DNA of 64,000 bases from Haloechinothrix halophila YIM 93223 (GTDB taxonomy: Bacteria > Actinomycetota > Actinomycetes > Mycobacteriales > Pseudonocardiaceae): NCBI RefSeq assembly GCF_000504245.1, contig NZ_KI632509.1, positions 5,421,502 through 5,485,501 of the forward strand, read 5' to 3'. A model generated the notes under the pieces. That model was given only the letters and a program-made list of their open reading frames with translations. It ran no database searches and was not told the DNA's origin. Numbering within the stretch: position 1 is the first letter of the stretch; every line of letters begins with the position of its first letter. Of this stretch, positions 45,999 to 54,540 are shown piece by piece. A program made the position numbers and the translations under genes.

Positions 45999-47345
45999 AT
46001 GGGCTACACGGCGCAGCAAATCGCTGACATGCTCCAAGGGGGCAGCGGCCCCACGAGCTACCACGACTCAAGCGCTACGTCCCGCGACCTGGTCAAGGAC
46101 TACAAAGAGCGGCAGATAAGCTTCGCCAGGCTAGTGGGCAGGCTTGAAACCGCCTGGGTCGGCGAGTCCGGTGACGCTGCTCGAGGCGCCGTGAAGCCGC
46201 TCTCGGACGCCTCCGAGGTCTCGTCCGAGAACCAGAACAACGTGTCCATGCAAATGGACACCCAGGGCGAGTCATTCAACACGGTCAAAAATACCGCTGG
46301 CACCGGACCTGGCGAGAAGCCGGAGTCGACCTTCGCGTCGGACTGGGCCCCGATCCTCACCGACCGCGATGAGGAGATCGAGAACTGGAATGCCAGGGCG
46401 CAGGAGATCGTCGACGCCTACAACACCTACTACAACGGCACGAAGCAGAACGCGGGCGTCTTCCCGTCCAGCTACGGCACGCTGACCGGCGACCCCACGG
46501 CCATCGACTTCAACGTCAGCTCATCGGGCGGCACAGGAACCGGTGGTGGCGGCACTACGGGACCGTCCGTCGGCTCCCCCACGGCATCCGGTGGTGGCGG
46601 CGCCTGGACCGCGCCGTCCAGCGGCGGAACGACCGCGCCCACGACCGGCTCGCCCGGCAGCTACGGAAACACCGGCACGGGTCCGGGCAGCTACGCGAGC
46701 GGCGGCGGCACGACATCGACCGGCCTGCCGCCCGGCGCCACCCGCCTGCCGGACGGGTCGGTCCGCATGCCGGACGGCAGCATCCACTATCCCGACGGGT
46801 CCATCCGCTACCCGGATGGCCGGCTGCGCAGGCCAGACGGCAGCATCGTCATGCCGGACGGGACAGTCATCCCACCAGGACACACCTCGACGGCTGGCCT
46901 CTCCGGCCCCGGCAGCGGCGGCTACGGCGGTGAGTTCGGACCGCACGGCAGCGGGGCCGTCTCCGGTGGCGCTGTCGCTGGCGGCGGCTTCGCGGGCGCG
47001 GGTGCCGGTGCTGGCGCTGCGGGCGGCTACGGCCCTGGCGGGCCCGGCGGCGCTGGCAGGACGAGCGGCGCGGCGCCGTTCGGTCCCGGCGGCAGCGGAG
47101 CCTCCCAGGCCGCGGCGGGCAAGGCAGGCGCCGGATTCGGCCCACGCGGCGGGATGGGCGGCATGATGGGCGGAGGTGCCGCCGGTCGCGGTCAAGGTAG
47201 CGGCGAGGACGAAGAGCACAAGGACCGCTACTACATCAAGCAGGAGATGGACTCCGGCCTTGAAGTCGAACACGACGAGCAGGGTGAGAAGCTCATCGAT
47301 GACCAAACCGGTAACCTCGTCGTCCGCCCGGTGATCGGCGAGTAG
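45999..47345 (+). CDS. PPE-like ESX substrate with PDG heptad repeat and Gly-rich domain
   Basis: This 448-residue protein begins with a helical WxG/PPE-like domain (about 1-170) that has the WxG turn at W53-V54-G55. The next part is Gly/Ser/Thr-rich. Residues 251-288 hold six PDG tripeptides at an exact seven-residue period (P251, 258, 265, 272, 279, 286). A Gly-rich segment follows, and the C-terminus has charged residues, including YIKQE (412-416), which fits the YxxxD/E secretion motif. Known EspG proteins chaperone such substrates, and an EspG-like gene follows. Start ATG 45999 after GGGGG. Confidence 0.8.
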   Translation: MGYTAQQIADMLQGGSGPTSYHDSSATSRDLVKDYKERQISFARLVGRLETAWVGESGDAARGAVKPLSDASEVSSENQNNVSMQMDTQGESFNTVKNTAGTGPGEKPESTFASDWAPILTDRDEEIENWNARAQEIVDAYNTYYNGTKQNAGVFPSSYGTLTGDPTAIDFNVSSSGGTGTGGGGTTGPSVGSPTASGGGGAWTAPSSGGTTAPTTGSPGSYGNTGTGPGSYASGGGTTSTGLPPGATRLPDGSVRMPDGSIHYPDGSIRYPDGRLRRPDGSIVMPDGTVIPPGHTSTAGLSGPGSGGYGGEFGPHGSGAVSGGAVAGGGFAGAGAGAGAAGGYGPGGPGGAGRTSGAAPFGPGGSGASQAAAGKAGAGFGPRGGMGGMMGGGAAGRGQGSGEDEEHKDRYYIKQEMDSGLEVEHDEQGEKLIDDQTGNLVVRPVIGE

Positions 47346-47366
47346 AGCACAAGGGGCATAACGACC

Positions 47367-48131
47367 GTGCTGCTCCCACAAGACGTGTGGTTGACGTCGT
47401 CGGCGCTGGATTTCCTCGCGTCGCGGCAGGGGCTCACCCTGCCCGCCACGCTGCGTCCGGAGCCAATCTGGCGCGACGAGAACGAACTGGCCGAGCTGTC
47501 CGACGCGGCACACGCCGAACTCGCTCGCCAGAACCTGCTCGACAGGGGCGCGCCCAGCATCGAAGTCGTCATCGCGTTGCGCGCGCTGTGCGCGGGCGAG
47601 CAAGAGTGCTTCGCCTACATCGGCACCGAGGAGAAGTCCTGGCGCGCGCACACCGGCGTCAGCGGCTCCGACGCCGTCTACGCCGAATACACCGAGGGCA
47701 GCGACCAAGTCGTACTGCATGACGTCGCTCCGGACCACTTGCCGCACGCGATCGTCGACGCGATTGGCGAGTGCCAGCCCGCAACCGAGCGCACCATCAC
47801 CTGCGCGGTCAGCGACCTCACCGCACCCACGTCAGGCATCGCGGTCGAGCGCACCGTGCCGCGCGAAGCCAAGCGGATGAATGCACTGCACGACCCCGAG
47901 CAGCGGCTACGGGAAGCGAAGCTGATGGTCGCGGTCAGGGACCGAAACGGTCGCCGTCACACCAATGGCCGCCGCGCGCCCGTCGTCCTCGATGTCCAGC
48001 CCGGCGCCCGCTGGATCACCTACCTGACCGGCTCCCCCGACGCCCCGTACCTCAACGCGCGGGGCGCGGACCGAGCCGTGATCGTCGAGCGGATCGAGCA
48101 GGAGCTCTCGGCGTTGGCCGAGCAGCACTGA
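47367..48131 (+). CDS. EspG-like ESX secretion chaperone
   Basis: This 254-residue protein matches the ESX-associated EspG family (opening LPQDVWLTSSALDFLASRQG, with ALRALCAGEQECFAYIG and the C-terminal RWITYLTGSPDAPYLNARG). EspG binds PE/PPE heterodimers and prevents aggregation before export. Here it follows the PPE-like gene by 21 bp. No EccC, EccD or mycosin gene lies in the window, so any export would depend on a system elsewhere. Confidence 0.85.
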   Translation: MLLPQDVWLTSSALDFLASRQGLTLPATLRPEPIWRDENELAELSDAAHAELARQNLLDRGAPSIEVVIALRALCAGEQECFAYIGTEEKSWRAHTGVSGSDAVYAEYTEGSDQVVLHDVAPDHLPHAIVDAIGECQPATERTITCAVSDLTAPTSGIAVERTVPREAKRMNALHDPEQRLREAKLMVAVRDRNGRRHTNGRRAPVVLDVQPGARWITYLTGSPDAPYLNARGADRAVIVERIEQELSALAEQH

Positions 48132-48268
48132 GTGGCCCGAGCAGCCACAACAAACCCTCCTGAACCGGCATAACGGCACAACGGCAGCCTCAATCCCCAC
48201 CGCATTGCCCTGGCGGACTACTCTCAGGGCTCGTGGCGACAAGGGCTCAGGCGAAGGAGGACTGCCTA

Positions 48269-48424
48269 GTGCCAACGGGGGACCCGTTCATCTCGGTGAT
48301 CGTGGTCAACTACGTAGGTGCTGACGATGCGATCACGTGCCCGCGGTCTTACGCGGACCCCCTCGACCGCTCCCGTGCACACCGCAGGCAGGCAAGGATG
48401 GTGAGGGGAGGCAACCGTGGCTGA
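48269..48424 (+). pseudogene. Truncated GT2 glycosyltransferase remnant
   Basis: GTG 48269 follows AAGGAGG by eight bases and encodes VPTGDPFISVIVVNYVGADD, a typical GT2 N-terminus. After about 25 residues the similarity stops and the frame ends at 48424, inside the start of the next glycosyltransferase gene. The start signals are intact but the catalytic domain is missing, so this is a deletion remnant. Confidence 0.65.
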
Positions 48425-49499
48425 CCGGCCGCTTCGCGTACTGTTCGACGGCACGCCGCTGTTGGGTGAGCGCACCGGTGTCGGGCGTTACACGGCGTCG
48501 CTTTCCGAAGAACTCGCGTCCATGCCCGAGGTGGACACCCGATCGGTCGCCTTCACGCTGCGTGGCTGGCGCAAGCTCCGCCACGTCCTGCCGCACGGGG
48601 TGCGGGCGCGCGGCATGCCTGTCTCCGCGCGGGCACTACGCGCGGCCTGGCTTCGCGGCCGCTTCCCACCGGTCGAGCTGTTCGCGGGACGCACCGACGT
48701 CGTCCACGGCACCAACTTCGTGCTGCCTGGTACCGCACGGGCCGCTGGTGTGCTGACCATCCACGACCTCACGTTCCTCGACGCCCCCGATGAGCTCGCG
48801 CCGAGCGACGTCCGGCTGCCCGAGCTGACGCGGGTCAGTGCGCAGCGCGCCGATGCCATCTGCACGCCGACCGCTGCCGTTGCCGACCGCGTGGCCGAAC
48901 GGCTTGACGTCGACCGCGAGAAGATCATGGTGACGCCGCTGGGGGTCGATCCGGCGTGGTTCACCGCTCTCCCACCCAACAACGACCTGCGCTCGAAGTT
49001 CGGCCTGCCTAGCGAATACCTGCTGTTCGTCGGGGCTTCCGGGCCGCGCAAGGGGCTGGAGTGGCTGGCCCGCGCGCACGAGCTCAACCCGGACCTGCCG
49101 CCACTGGTGTTTATCGGACCAGGCCCGTTCCTGGTCAACGACCGCTCCCAGCACGCTGGGTATGTCTCGGACGTCGACCTGCGGCACGTCGTCGCCGGGG
49201 CGAGCGCGCTGGTGCTGCCGTCGCGCGACGAGGGCTTCGGGTTGCCGGTGCTCGAGGCGATGGCCTGCGACGTCCCCGTGGTGTGCACCGACGTTCCCTC
49301 GCTGCGCGAGGTCGCGGGCGGGTTCGCGGAGCTGGTGCCGTTCGGTGACGTCGAGGCGCTGGCGGTGGGCATGGCCACCGCAGTTGGTGACTCCCATGCG
49401 GCATCCATCTCGCAGGCCCGCCGCGCCCACGCCGCGAGCTTCACCTGGCGCCGCTGCGCGGAGCTGACGGTGGACGCGTACCGGTTCGCGCGGGGGTGA
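48417..49499 (+). CDS. GT4 glycosyltransferase
   Basis: This 360-residue GT-B enzyme has GERTGVGRYTASLSEEL, LTIHDLTFLDAPDE, the acceptor or donor loop VGASGPRKGLEWL and EAMACDVPVVCTDVPSLREVAGG. It probably acts on a cell-wall rhamnan or mannan because of wbbL and rml genes nearby; substrate inferred. GTG 48417 follows GGGAGG (48404-48410 region). It overlaps the GT2 remnant. Confidence 0.86.
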   Translation: MADRPLRVLFDGTPLLGERTGVGRYTASLSEELASMPEVDTRSVAFTLRGWRKLRHVLPHGVRARGMPVSARALRAAWLRGRFPPVELFAGRTDVVHGTNFVLPGTARAAGVLTIHDLTFLDAPDELAPSDVRLPELTRVSAQRADAICTPTAAVADRVAERLDVDREKIMVTPLGVDPAWFTALPPNNDLRSKFGLPSEYLLFVGASGPRKGLEWLARAHELNPDLPPLVFIGPGPFLVNDRSQHAGYVSDVDLRHVVAGASALVLPSRDEGFGLPVLEAMACDVPVVCTDVPSLREVAGGFAELVPFGDVEALAVGMATAVGDSHAASISQARRAHAASFTWRRCAELTVDAYRFARG

Positions 49500-49506
49500 A
49501 GGGAGT

Positions 49507-49554
49507 TACGAAGGACTGCTTACGTGCGTCAGACACACGAGGACGTCCTTCGTA
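49507..49554. repeat. Inverted repeat with 10-bp arms
   Basis: TACGAAGGAC (49507-49516) and GTCCTTCGTA (49545-49554) with a 28-nt loop. It may serve as a terminator for the upstream gene or belong to an intergenic repeat family. Confidence 0.55.
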
Positions 49555-49569
49555 GCCGCGCATCGATAG

Positions 49570-49600
49570 ATAAGTCCGGTTTGCGTGAATCCTGACTTAT
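49570..49600. promoter_or_regulatory. Dyad overlapping a possible -10 upstream of the 49654 gene
   Basis: ATAAGTC (49570-49576) and GACTTAT (49594-49600) flank TTGCGT and overlap TATAGT (49598-49603). It could be an operator for the downstream membrane protein. Confidence 0.4.
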
Positions 49601-49653
49601 AGTTGCTCGCAACGTGACCCACAATGGTGGGGACAACCCGTCAGGGAGCGACG

Positions 49654-50085
49654 ATGACCAACCCACCCGAGGGCGAACCAGCGGAGCACACCCCGTACTC
49701 CCCGCCCCGTCAGCCAGCACGCACCAAGAGCACAACGAAAACGCTCGCGATCATGGTGGCGGTCGTGCTCGGGATAGCCGCGCTCGGCCTTGCGGCGTTG
49801 TTCATCTACACCCGCTTCTTCACCCTCACCGGCGCCGAGGTGGGCGACTGCCTCGCGGGCGACATCAACAAGCCGTACTCCATCGCGATCACCGACTGCG
49901 GCACGCCGGACGCTACCTACCAGGTCGTTGGCAGGGTCGAGGACAAGACCATGGCGGAGTTCGAAAGCAAGGAAGGCAAGAAGGCGTGCGCCCCCTTCAA
50001 GGATGCGGAGTTCCTCTACTTCGAGGGCTTCGGCGACGACGCGGAGGCGTCCGGCGCGATCCTGTGTCTCACGCGAGCGAGCTGA
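49654..50085 (+). CDS. Small membrane protein with extracytoplasmic four-Cys domain
   Basis: This 143-residue protein has a Pro-rich cytoplasmic N-terminus, one transmembrane helix (about 30-51) and an exposed domain with four Cys (GDC, ITDC, KKAC, ILC), suggesting two disulfides. It resembles LppU/SCO3897-type domain proteins of unknown function. ATG 49654 has AGGGAG upstream. A degraded 54-bp palindrome lies after its stop. Confidence 0.75.
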   Translation: MTNPPEGEPAEHTPYSPPRQPARTKSTTKTLAIMVAVVLGIAALGLAALFIYTRFFTLTGAEVGDCLAGDINKPYSIAITDCGTPDATYQVVGRVEDKTMAEFESKEGKKACAPFKDAEFLYFEGFGDDAEASGAILCLTRAS

Positions 50086-50091
50086 CCCGCT

Positions 50092-50145
50092 GTGGATCAT
50101 GCGACGTTCCGGCGAACCATATCGCCACGACGCATCAAGATCCAC
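50092..50145. repeat. 54-bp palindrome, copy 2 (degraded)
   Basis: Shares its right half and ends with the copy at 2231-2284 (43 of 54 identical), but the left arm has diverged, so its stem is broken. It again lies between convergent genes. Confidence 0.7.
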
Positions 50146-50167
50146 CGGCCCGAAGCGACGTCCGCGC

Positions 50168-51070
50168 TCACACCTCGGCGCGCTGCGCCGCCATGAACGC
50201 TGTCAGGCCCTCACGCCAGTCGCGGAGCGGAGTCAGGCCCGCCGCACGCCACGAGGCGTTGGAGAGAACGCCGTAGGCGGGCCGAGCGGCTGGACGCGGA
50301 AACTCCGCCGTCGTGCACGGCTGCACCCGCTCCGGGTCGGCGCCCAATTCCTCGAACACCGCCCGGGCTAGCCCGTACCAGGTCGTCTCGCCGCCCCCGG
50401 TGCAGTGCAACGCCTGCGGTTCCGGCGCACGGCCGTCCACGATCGCGCCTGCCAGCTCGAGTAGTCCGTCCGCCAGGTCGGATGTCCAGGTTGGCGAGCC
50501 GTGCTGGTCGTTGACGACGGACAGCGTGTCGCGCTCGGCCTCCAGCCGCATCATCGTGTTGACGAAGTTCTTCCCGCCAGCGCCATACACCCACGCGGTA
50601 CGGACCACCCACGCCCGCGCGCCGGACGCGAGCACCGCCGCCTCCCCCGCGGCCTTGGTACGGCCGTACGCGCTGCGCGGCGAGAGCGCGTCGTCCGGCT
50701 CGTACGGCCGGTCGGTCTCGCCGGAGAAGACGTAGTCCGTGGAAAGGTGCACCAGCGGCACCTTCGTCGTCGCACACGCCGCCGCGAGCCCGCGCGGCCC
50801 GTCGGCGTTGACAGCGAACGCCCGCTGCTCGTCAGTCTCGGCGTCGTCCACGGCGGTGTAGGCCGCCGCGTTGATCACCATCGGCTGGTGGCCCTCGTCC
50901 TTCGCCAGTGCGGCGAGTTCCCGCACGGCGGCGATCACCTGTCCGGCCTGCGTGACGTCGAGGTCACCAGAGCCAGGCGCGCGGACAACAGCGCCCGCCT
51001 CGCTGGCGCGCCGCGCGATATCACCCCCCAGCTGGCCACTACCTCCGGGTACGAGCAACGCCAACGCCAT
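50168..51070 (-). CDS. rmlD: dTDP-4-dehydrorhamnose reductase
   Basis: This 300-residue enzyme makes dTDP-L-rhamnose. It has the short-chain dehydrogenase opening LLVPGGSGQLGGDIA, the STDYVFSGE motif and the catalytic YGRTK. ATG 51070 follows rmlB by two bases. It supplies the rhamnose donor used by WbbL in this window. Confidence 0.93.
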   Translation of the reverse strand: MALALLVPGGSGQLGGDIARRASEAGAVVRAPGSGDLDVTQAGQVIAAVRELAALAKDEGHQPMVINAAAYTAVDDAETDEQRAFAVNADGPRGLAAACATTKVPLVHLSTDYVFSGETDRPYEPDDALSPRSAYGRTKAAGEAAVLASGARAWVVRTAWVYGAGGKNFVNTMMRLEAERDTLSVVNDQHGSPTWTSDLADGLLELAGAIVDGRAPEPQALHCTGGGETTWYGLARAVFEELGADPERVQPCTTAEFPRPAARPAYGVLSNASWRAAGLTPLRDWREGLTAFMAAQRAEV

Positions 51071-51072
51071 AA

Positions 51073-52050
51073 TCAAGCCTCGTTCTTCAGCGGTTCCCAC
51101 CAGTCACGGTGTTCGGTATACCAGCGCACAGTCTCGGCGAGTCCGTCGTCGAACGCCACCCGCGGCCGGTACCCAAGTTCGGTACTGATCTTGGTGATGT
51201 CCACCGAGTAACGCCGATCGTGACCCTTGCGGTCCTCGACGGGAGTGACCATGTCCCAGTCCGCGCCGACGGCGGCGAGCAGGCGTGTGGTGAGTTCCTT
51301 GTTGCTCAGTTCGGTGCCGCCGCCGATGTTGTAGATCTCGCCCGGCCTGCCGTCGTCCGCTACGAGCTGGATGCCCCGGCAGTGGTCGTCGACGTGCAGC
51401 CAATCCCGCACGTTCAGCCCATCGCCGTACAGCGGAACCGGTTTGCCGTCGAGCAGGTTCGTTACGAACAGCGGGATGACCTTCTCCGGGTACTGGTACG
51501 GGCCATAGTTGTTGGAGCACCGCGTGATACACACCGGCAGCTCATACGTGCGGTAAAACGAGCGCGCGATCAGGTCCGAGGATGCTTTGGACGCCGAGTA
51601 GGGCGAGTTCGGCTCAAGCGGGTGGTCCTCTGGCCACGAGCCGTCCGCGATCGAGCCATATACCTCGTCGGTGGACACGTGCACGAACTTGCCGACCTCG
51701 GCGTCGAGCGCGGCCTGCAACAGCGTCTGCGTACCCAAGACGTTGGTGAGCACGAACTCCGACGAGCCGAGGATGGAGCGGTCGACGTGCGACTCCGCCG
51801 CGAAGTGAACCACGAGGTCGGTGCCGCGCATCAGGTCGGCGACCAGCGCGCCGTCGCGGATGTCGCCCTTGACGAAGCGGTAGCGCTCCGCGTCGGCGAC
51901 CGGGGCGAGGTTAGCTTCGTTACCCGCGTAGGTGAGGTTGTCCAGCACCACGATCTCGGCGTCGGCCAGCGTGGGATACGAGCCCGACACCGCTTCCCGC
52001 ACGTAGTGCGAGCCGATGAACCCGGCCCCGCCCGTCACAAGCACCCGCAT
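51073..52050 (-). CDS. rmlB: dTDP-glucose 4,6-dehydratase
   Basis: This 325-residue extended SDR enzyme oxidises and dehydrates dTDP-glucose. It shows VTGGAGFIGSHYVRE, AAESHVDRSI, STDEVYGS, the catalytic YSASK and NVRDWLHVDDHCRGI. GAGGTG lies just upstream of ATG 52050. It is the first gene of the rmlB-rmlD pair. In M. tuberculosis rmlB is at another locus, so the pairing differs here. Confidence 0.94.
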   Translation of the reverse strand: MRVLVTGGAGFIGSHYVREAVSGSYPTLADAEIVVLDNLTYAGNEANLAPVADAERYRFVKGDIRDGALVADLMRGTDLVVHFAAESHVDRSILGSSEFVLTNVLGTQTLLQAALDAEVGKFVHVSTDEVYGSIADGSWPEDHPLEPNSPYSASKASSDLIARSFYRTYELPVCITRCSNNYGPYQYPEKVIPLFVTNLLDGKPVPLYGDGLNVRDWLHVDDHCRGIQLVADDGRPGEIYNIGGGTELSNKELTTRLLAAVGADWDMVTPVEDRKGHDRRYSVDITKISTELGYRPRVAFDDGLAETVRWYTEHRDWWEPLKNEA

Positions 52051-52243
52051 GGCGCACCTCCGTTTGCCCCAGTTCGCCACCGGCAAGTCTAGGGATTTCG
52101 CTCTGACAACTGTCGCGACGGCCCGACATGATGCCCCTCGTGACGATTCGGTGATGATTCACTGACGACTCACGCTGACACCCGGACAATACGGACAGAA
52201 GGTGGCTTAGCCTGTTGTCACGGTTTTGCGGGAGGGAATCCAG

Positions 52244-53539
52244 GTGCACGCGGGGAAGCCGCAATCACGAACGAGAAGGCTAGCGGCACTCGCCCTCCGC
52301 ACCTGCGTCGCGTTGCTGTCGCTCACGGTGCTCGCGGTGGCCGGTTACGCCGACGTCATACTGGGTTCCCTCCGCGAGAGCGTCACCAGTACCCCGGCGC
52401 TCGACCGCGTGCCGGACACACCGACCAAACCCGACGACGCCATCGACATCCTGCTGGTCGGCACCGACTCCCGTACCGACGCCCAGGGGAACCCGCTACC
52501 GCCCGAGACGTTGCAGAAACTACGCACGGGAAATGAAGCCGGCGTCCGAACCGACACCATCATCATCCTGCGGCTGCCCGGCAACGGCGATCCGGCGCAC
52601 GCGGTGTCCATCCCGCGCGACAGCTGGGTCGACGTGCCGACCGGCGGCAAGGCCAAGATCACCGCCGCGTTCAACCTCGCCAAGCAGGCCGAGATCCAGC
52701 GGCTGCGCGACGAGGGCATCGAAGACCAGGCGTTCGTGGAGCGCCAGTCGGACGAGGCGGGGCGGCAGGCGCTGGTGCGGACCGTGCAGAACTTTGTTGA
52801 CATCCGCATCGACCACTACGCCGAGGTCAGCCTGCTCGGGTTCTACCTGCTCACCGAGGCCATCGGCGGGGTCGACGTCTGCCTGAAGAACCCCGTGCAC
52901 GACCCCAAATCCGGCGCGAGTTTCCCCGCGGGGCACCAGACGATCAGCGGCAGCGACGCGCTCGCGTTCGTGCGGCAGCGCCACAACCTGTCCCGTGGTG
53001 ATCTGGACCGGATCGTCCGTCAGCAGGTGTTTCTCGGATCCGCGCTGAACAAGGTCCTCTCGGCAGGGACGCTGACCAACCCGGCCAAGCTGAGTCAGCT
53101 GCTGGCGGCCGTCCGGCAGTCGGTCGTGCTCGATGAGGATCTGGATGTCCTTGAGTTCGTCCAGCGGCTGCGCGGGCTCGCTGCGGGTGACGTCGAGTTC
53201 GTGACGATTCCCGTCGTGACGATCACTGGCCGCAGTCCTGACGGGCAGAGCATCGTGGAGGTCGACGTCGAGGAGGTGCGGGAGTTCGTGCATGGGCTGG
53301 TGGACGGGCCACCGGAGTCGGTGCCTGGGGAGGACGGCGGGGACGCCGACGCGGAGCCAGGCAACGACGTCGACGCCACCACTACTCCCGCCAACCCCGA
53401 CGCACCAGCTTCGCCCGCTGCGACCGCTGCGACCGCCACTCCCGACGCGCCCGCGCCGGCCGACAGCAGTTCGCCCACCGGCCAGAGCACGCAACCAGCG
53501 GAACCGATCAGCGCTGACGACGTCCCGTGCGTCAACTAG
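52244..53539 (+). CDS. LytR-CpsA-Psr family ligase (Lcp1-like)
   Basis: This 431-residue envelope protein probably attaches arabinogalactan to peptidoglycan. After a short cytoplasmic basic segment and a transmembrane helix (about 18-40), the LCP domain shows DILLVGTDSRTDAQG, VRTDTIIILRL, VSIPRDSWVDVP and VRQRHNLSRGDLDRI. The C-terminal 90 residues are Ala/Pro/Thr-rich and no LytR_C domain is visible. GTG 52244 has GGGAGGG seven bases upstream. It corresponds in position to Rv3267. Confidence 0.9.
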   Translation: MHAGKPQSRTRRLAALALRTCVALLSLTVLAVAGYADVILGSLRESVTSTPALDRVPDTPTKPDDAIDILLVGTDSRTDAQGNPLPPETLQKLRTGNEAGVRTDTIIILRLPGNGDPAHAVSIPRDSWVDVPTGGKAKITAAFNLAKQAEIQRLRDEGIEDQAFVERQSDEAGRQALVRTVQNFVDIRIDHYAEVSLLGFYLLTEAIGGVDVCLKNPVHDPKSGASFPAGHQTISGSDALAFVRQRHNLSRGDLDRIVRQQVFLGSALNKVLSAGTLTNPAKLSQLLAAVRQSVVLDEDLDVLEFVQRLRGLAAGDVEFVTIPVVTITGRSPDGQSIVEVDVEEVREFVHGLVDGPPESVPGEDGGDADAEPGNDVDATTTPANPDAPASPAATAATATPDAPAPADSSSPTGQSTQPAEPISADDVPCVN

Positions 53540-53576
53540 CGCCTCCCCGAACCCCGCCTGCCAACGGGCGCACGGA

Positions 53577-53582
53577 TAGGGT
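53577..53582 (+). promoter_or_regulatory. Leaderless -10 element of the TIGR03089 gene
   Basis: TAGGGT ends six bases before GTG 53589; no ribosome site is present. Confidence 0.4.
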
Positions 53583-53588
53583 CCAGGC

Positions 53589-54296
53589 GTGAGCATCACC
53601 GAGACGTTGTTGCGCCCGCTGCTCGCCACGGCAGCCGCGAAGCCCGCGATCACGCACTACGACGACGCGACCGGCGCGCGCATCGAGCTGTCAACGACGA
53701 CACTGGCGAACTGGGCGGCCAAGACGGCCAACTGGTTGGTCGAGGAGTTCGACGTCGAACCGGGCGACCCGGTGTGCGTGCGGCTGCCCGCGCATTGGCA
53801 GACGGCAGGCGTGCTGCTCGGCGCGTTCTGGTGCGGGGCGCACGTGGTCAGCGACGACAAGGGCGCGGCGGTGGCGTTCGTACCGCGTGACGAGACGTCC
53901 GAGGCGGCCGAAACCGCCATCGTCGCCTTCGACCCGCTCGGACAAGGGCTGCGCACCCCACCGCCGGACGGCGCGTTCGACTACCTCTCTGATGCCAAAC
54001 TCGCCGCGGACGACTTCTCGCCGATGCTGCCGATCGACGGCGACACACCCGCACTGGCCTCCGCCACGGTCGACGAAGTGCTGGCCACCGCCCGCACACG
54101 CGCGGAGGAACTCGGCATCAGCGCGGGCGACCGGGTGCTCGCCACTCGCGAGTGGACGTTGCCCGACGGCGTGATCGACGCGCTCCTCGCACCGTTGTCC
54201 GCGGGCGCGTCGATCGTGCAAGTCTCCAACGCCGACCCGACGAAGCTCGCCGACCGCCGCACGACGGAACGCACGACGGTCGACCTGCTGGGTTAG
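53589..54296 (+). CDS. TIGR03089 family protein (Rv3268-like)
   Basis: This 235-residue actinobacterial protein resembles the N-terminal part of an acyl-adenylate-forming enzyme: LANWAAKTANWLVEEFDVEPGDPVCV and LLGAFWCGAHVVSDD. It lacks the AMP-binding core and C-terminal domain, so is unlikely to be an active ligase. Function is unknown. Rv3267-Rv3268 are adjacent in M. tuberculosis. Confidence 0.83.
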   Translation: MSITETLLRPLLATAAAKPAITHYDDATGARIELSTTTLANWAAKTANWLVEEFDVEPGDPVCVRLPAHWQTAGVLLGAFWCGAHVVSDDKGAAVAFVPRDETSEAAETAIVAFDPLGQGLRTPPPDGAFDYLSDAKLAADDFSPMLPIDGDTPALASATVDEVLATARTRAEELGISAGDRVLATREWTLPDGVIDALLAPLSAGASIVQVSNADPTKLADRRTTERTTVDLLG

Positions 54297-54331
54297 CCCG
54301 AACGCCCGCCACCTCGCGTGGCAGGCCTGCC

Positions 54332-54352
54332 GCGTTGTTGATGTATTTCCTG
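54332..54352 (+). repeat. 21-nt flanking repeat, left copy
   Basis: GCGTTGTTGATGTATTTCCT and one more base match 55393-55413 except at four positions (12, 15, 18 and 21). The two copies flank the toxin-antitoxin cassette in direct orientation. Both can be read as Ala-Leu-Leu-Met/Ile-Tyr-Phe-Leu, and the changes fall at third positions of that frame, hinting at coding origin. Confidence 0.5.
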
Positions 54353-54540
54353 CGCCACGACCACCCGGTGACCGATCAACCCGGTCGCAGCGCGAGGTAA
54401 GTCCCTAACGAACCGCACGCGCCTCGGTATTGGCGATTTCCCCTGCCATTGGTACCACTCGCAGGCATTTTGGGCGGCGCGAGTGCCACCACGGGTTCTA
54501 AACTCAACGCAGATGCTCTACACGGGAGGCGATAAGGCAC

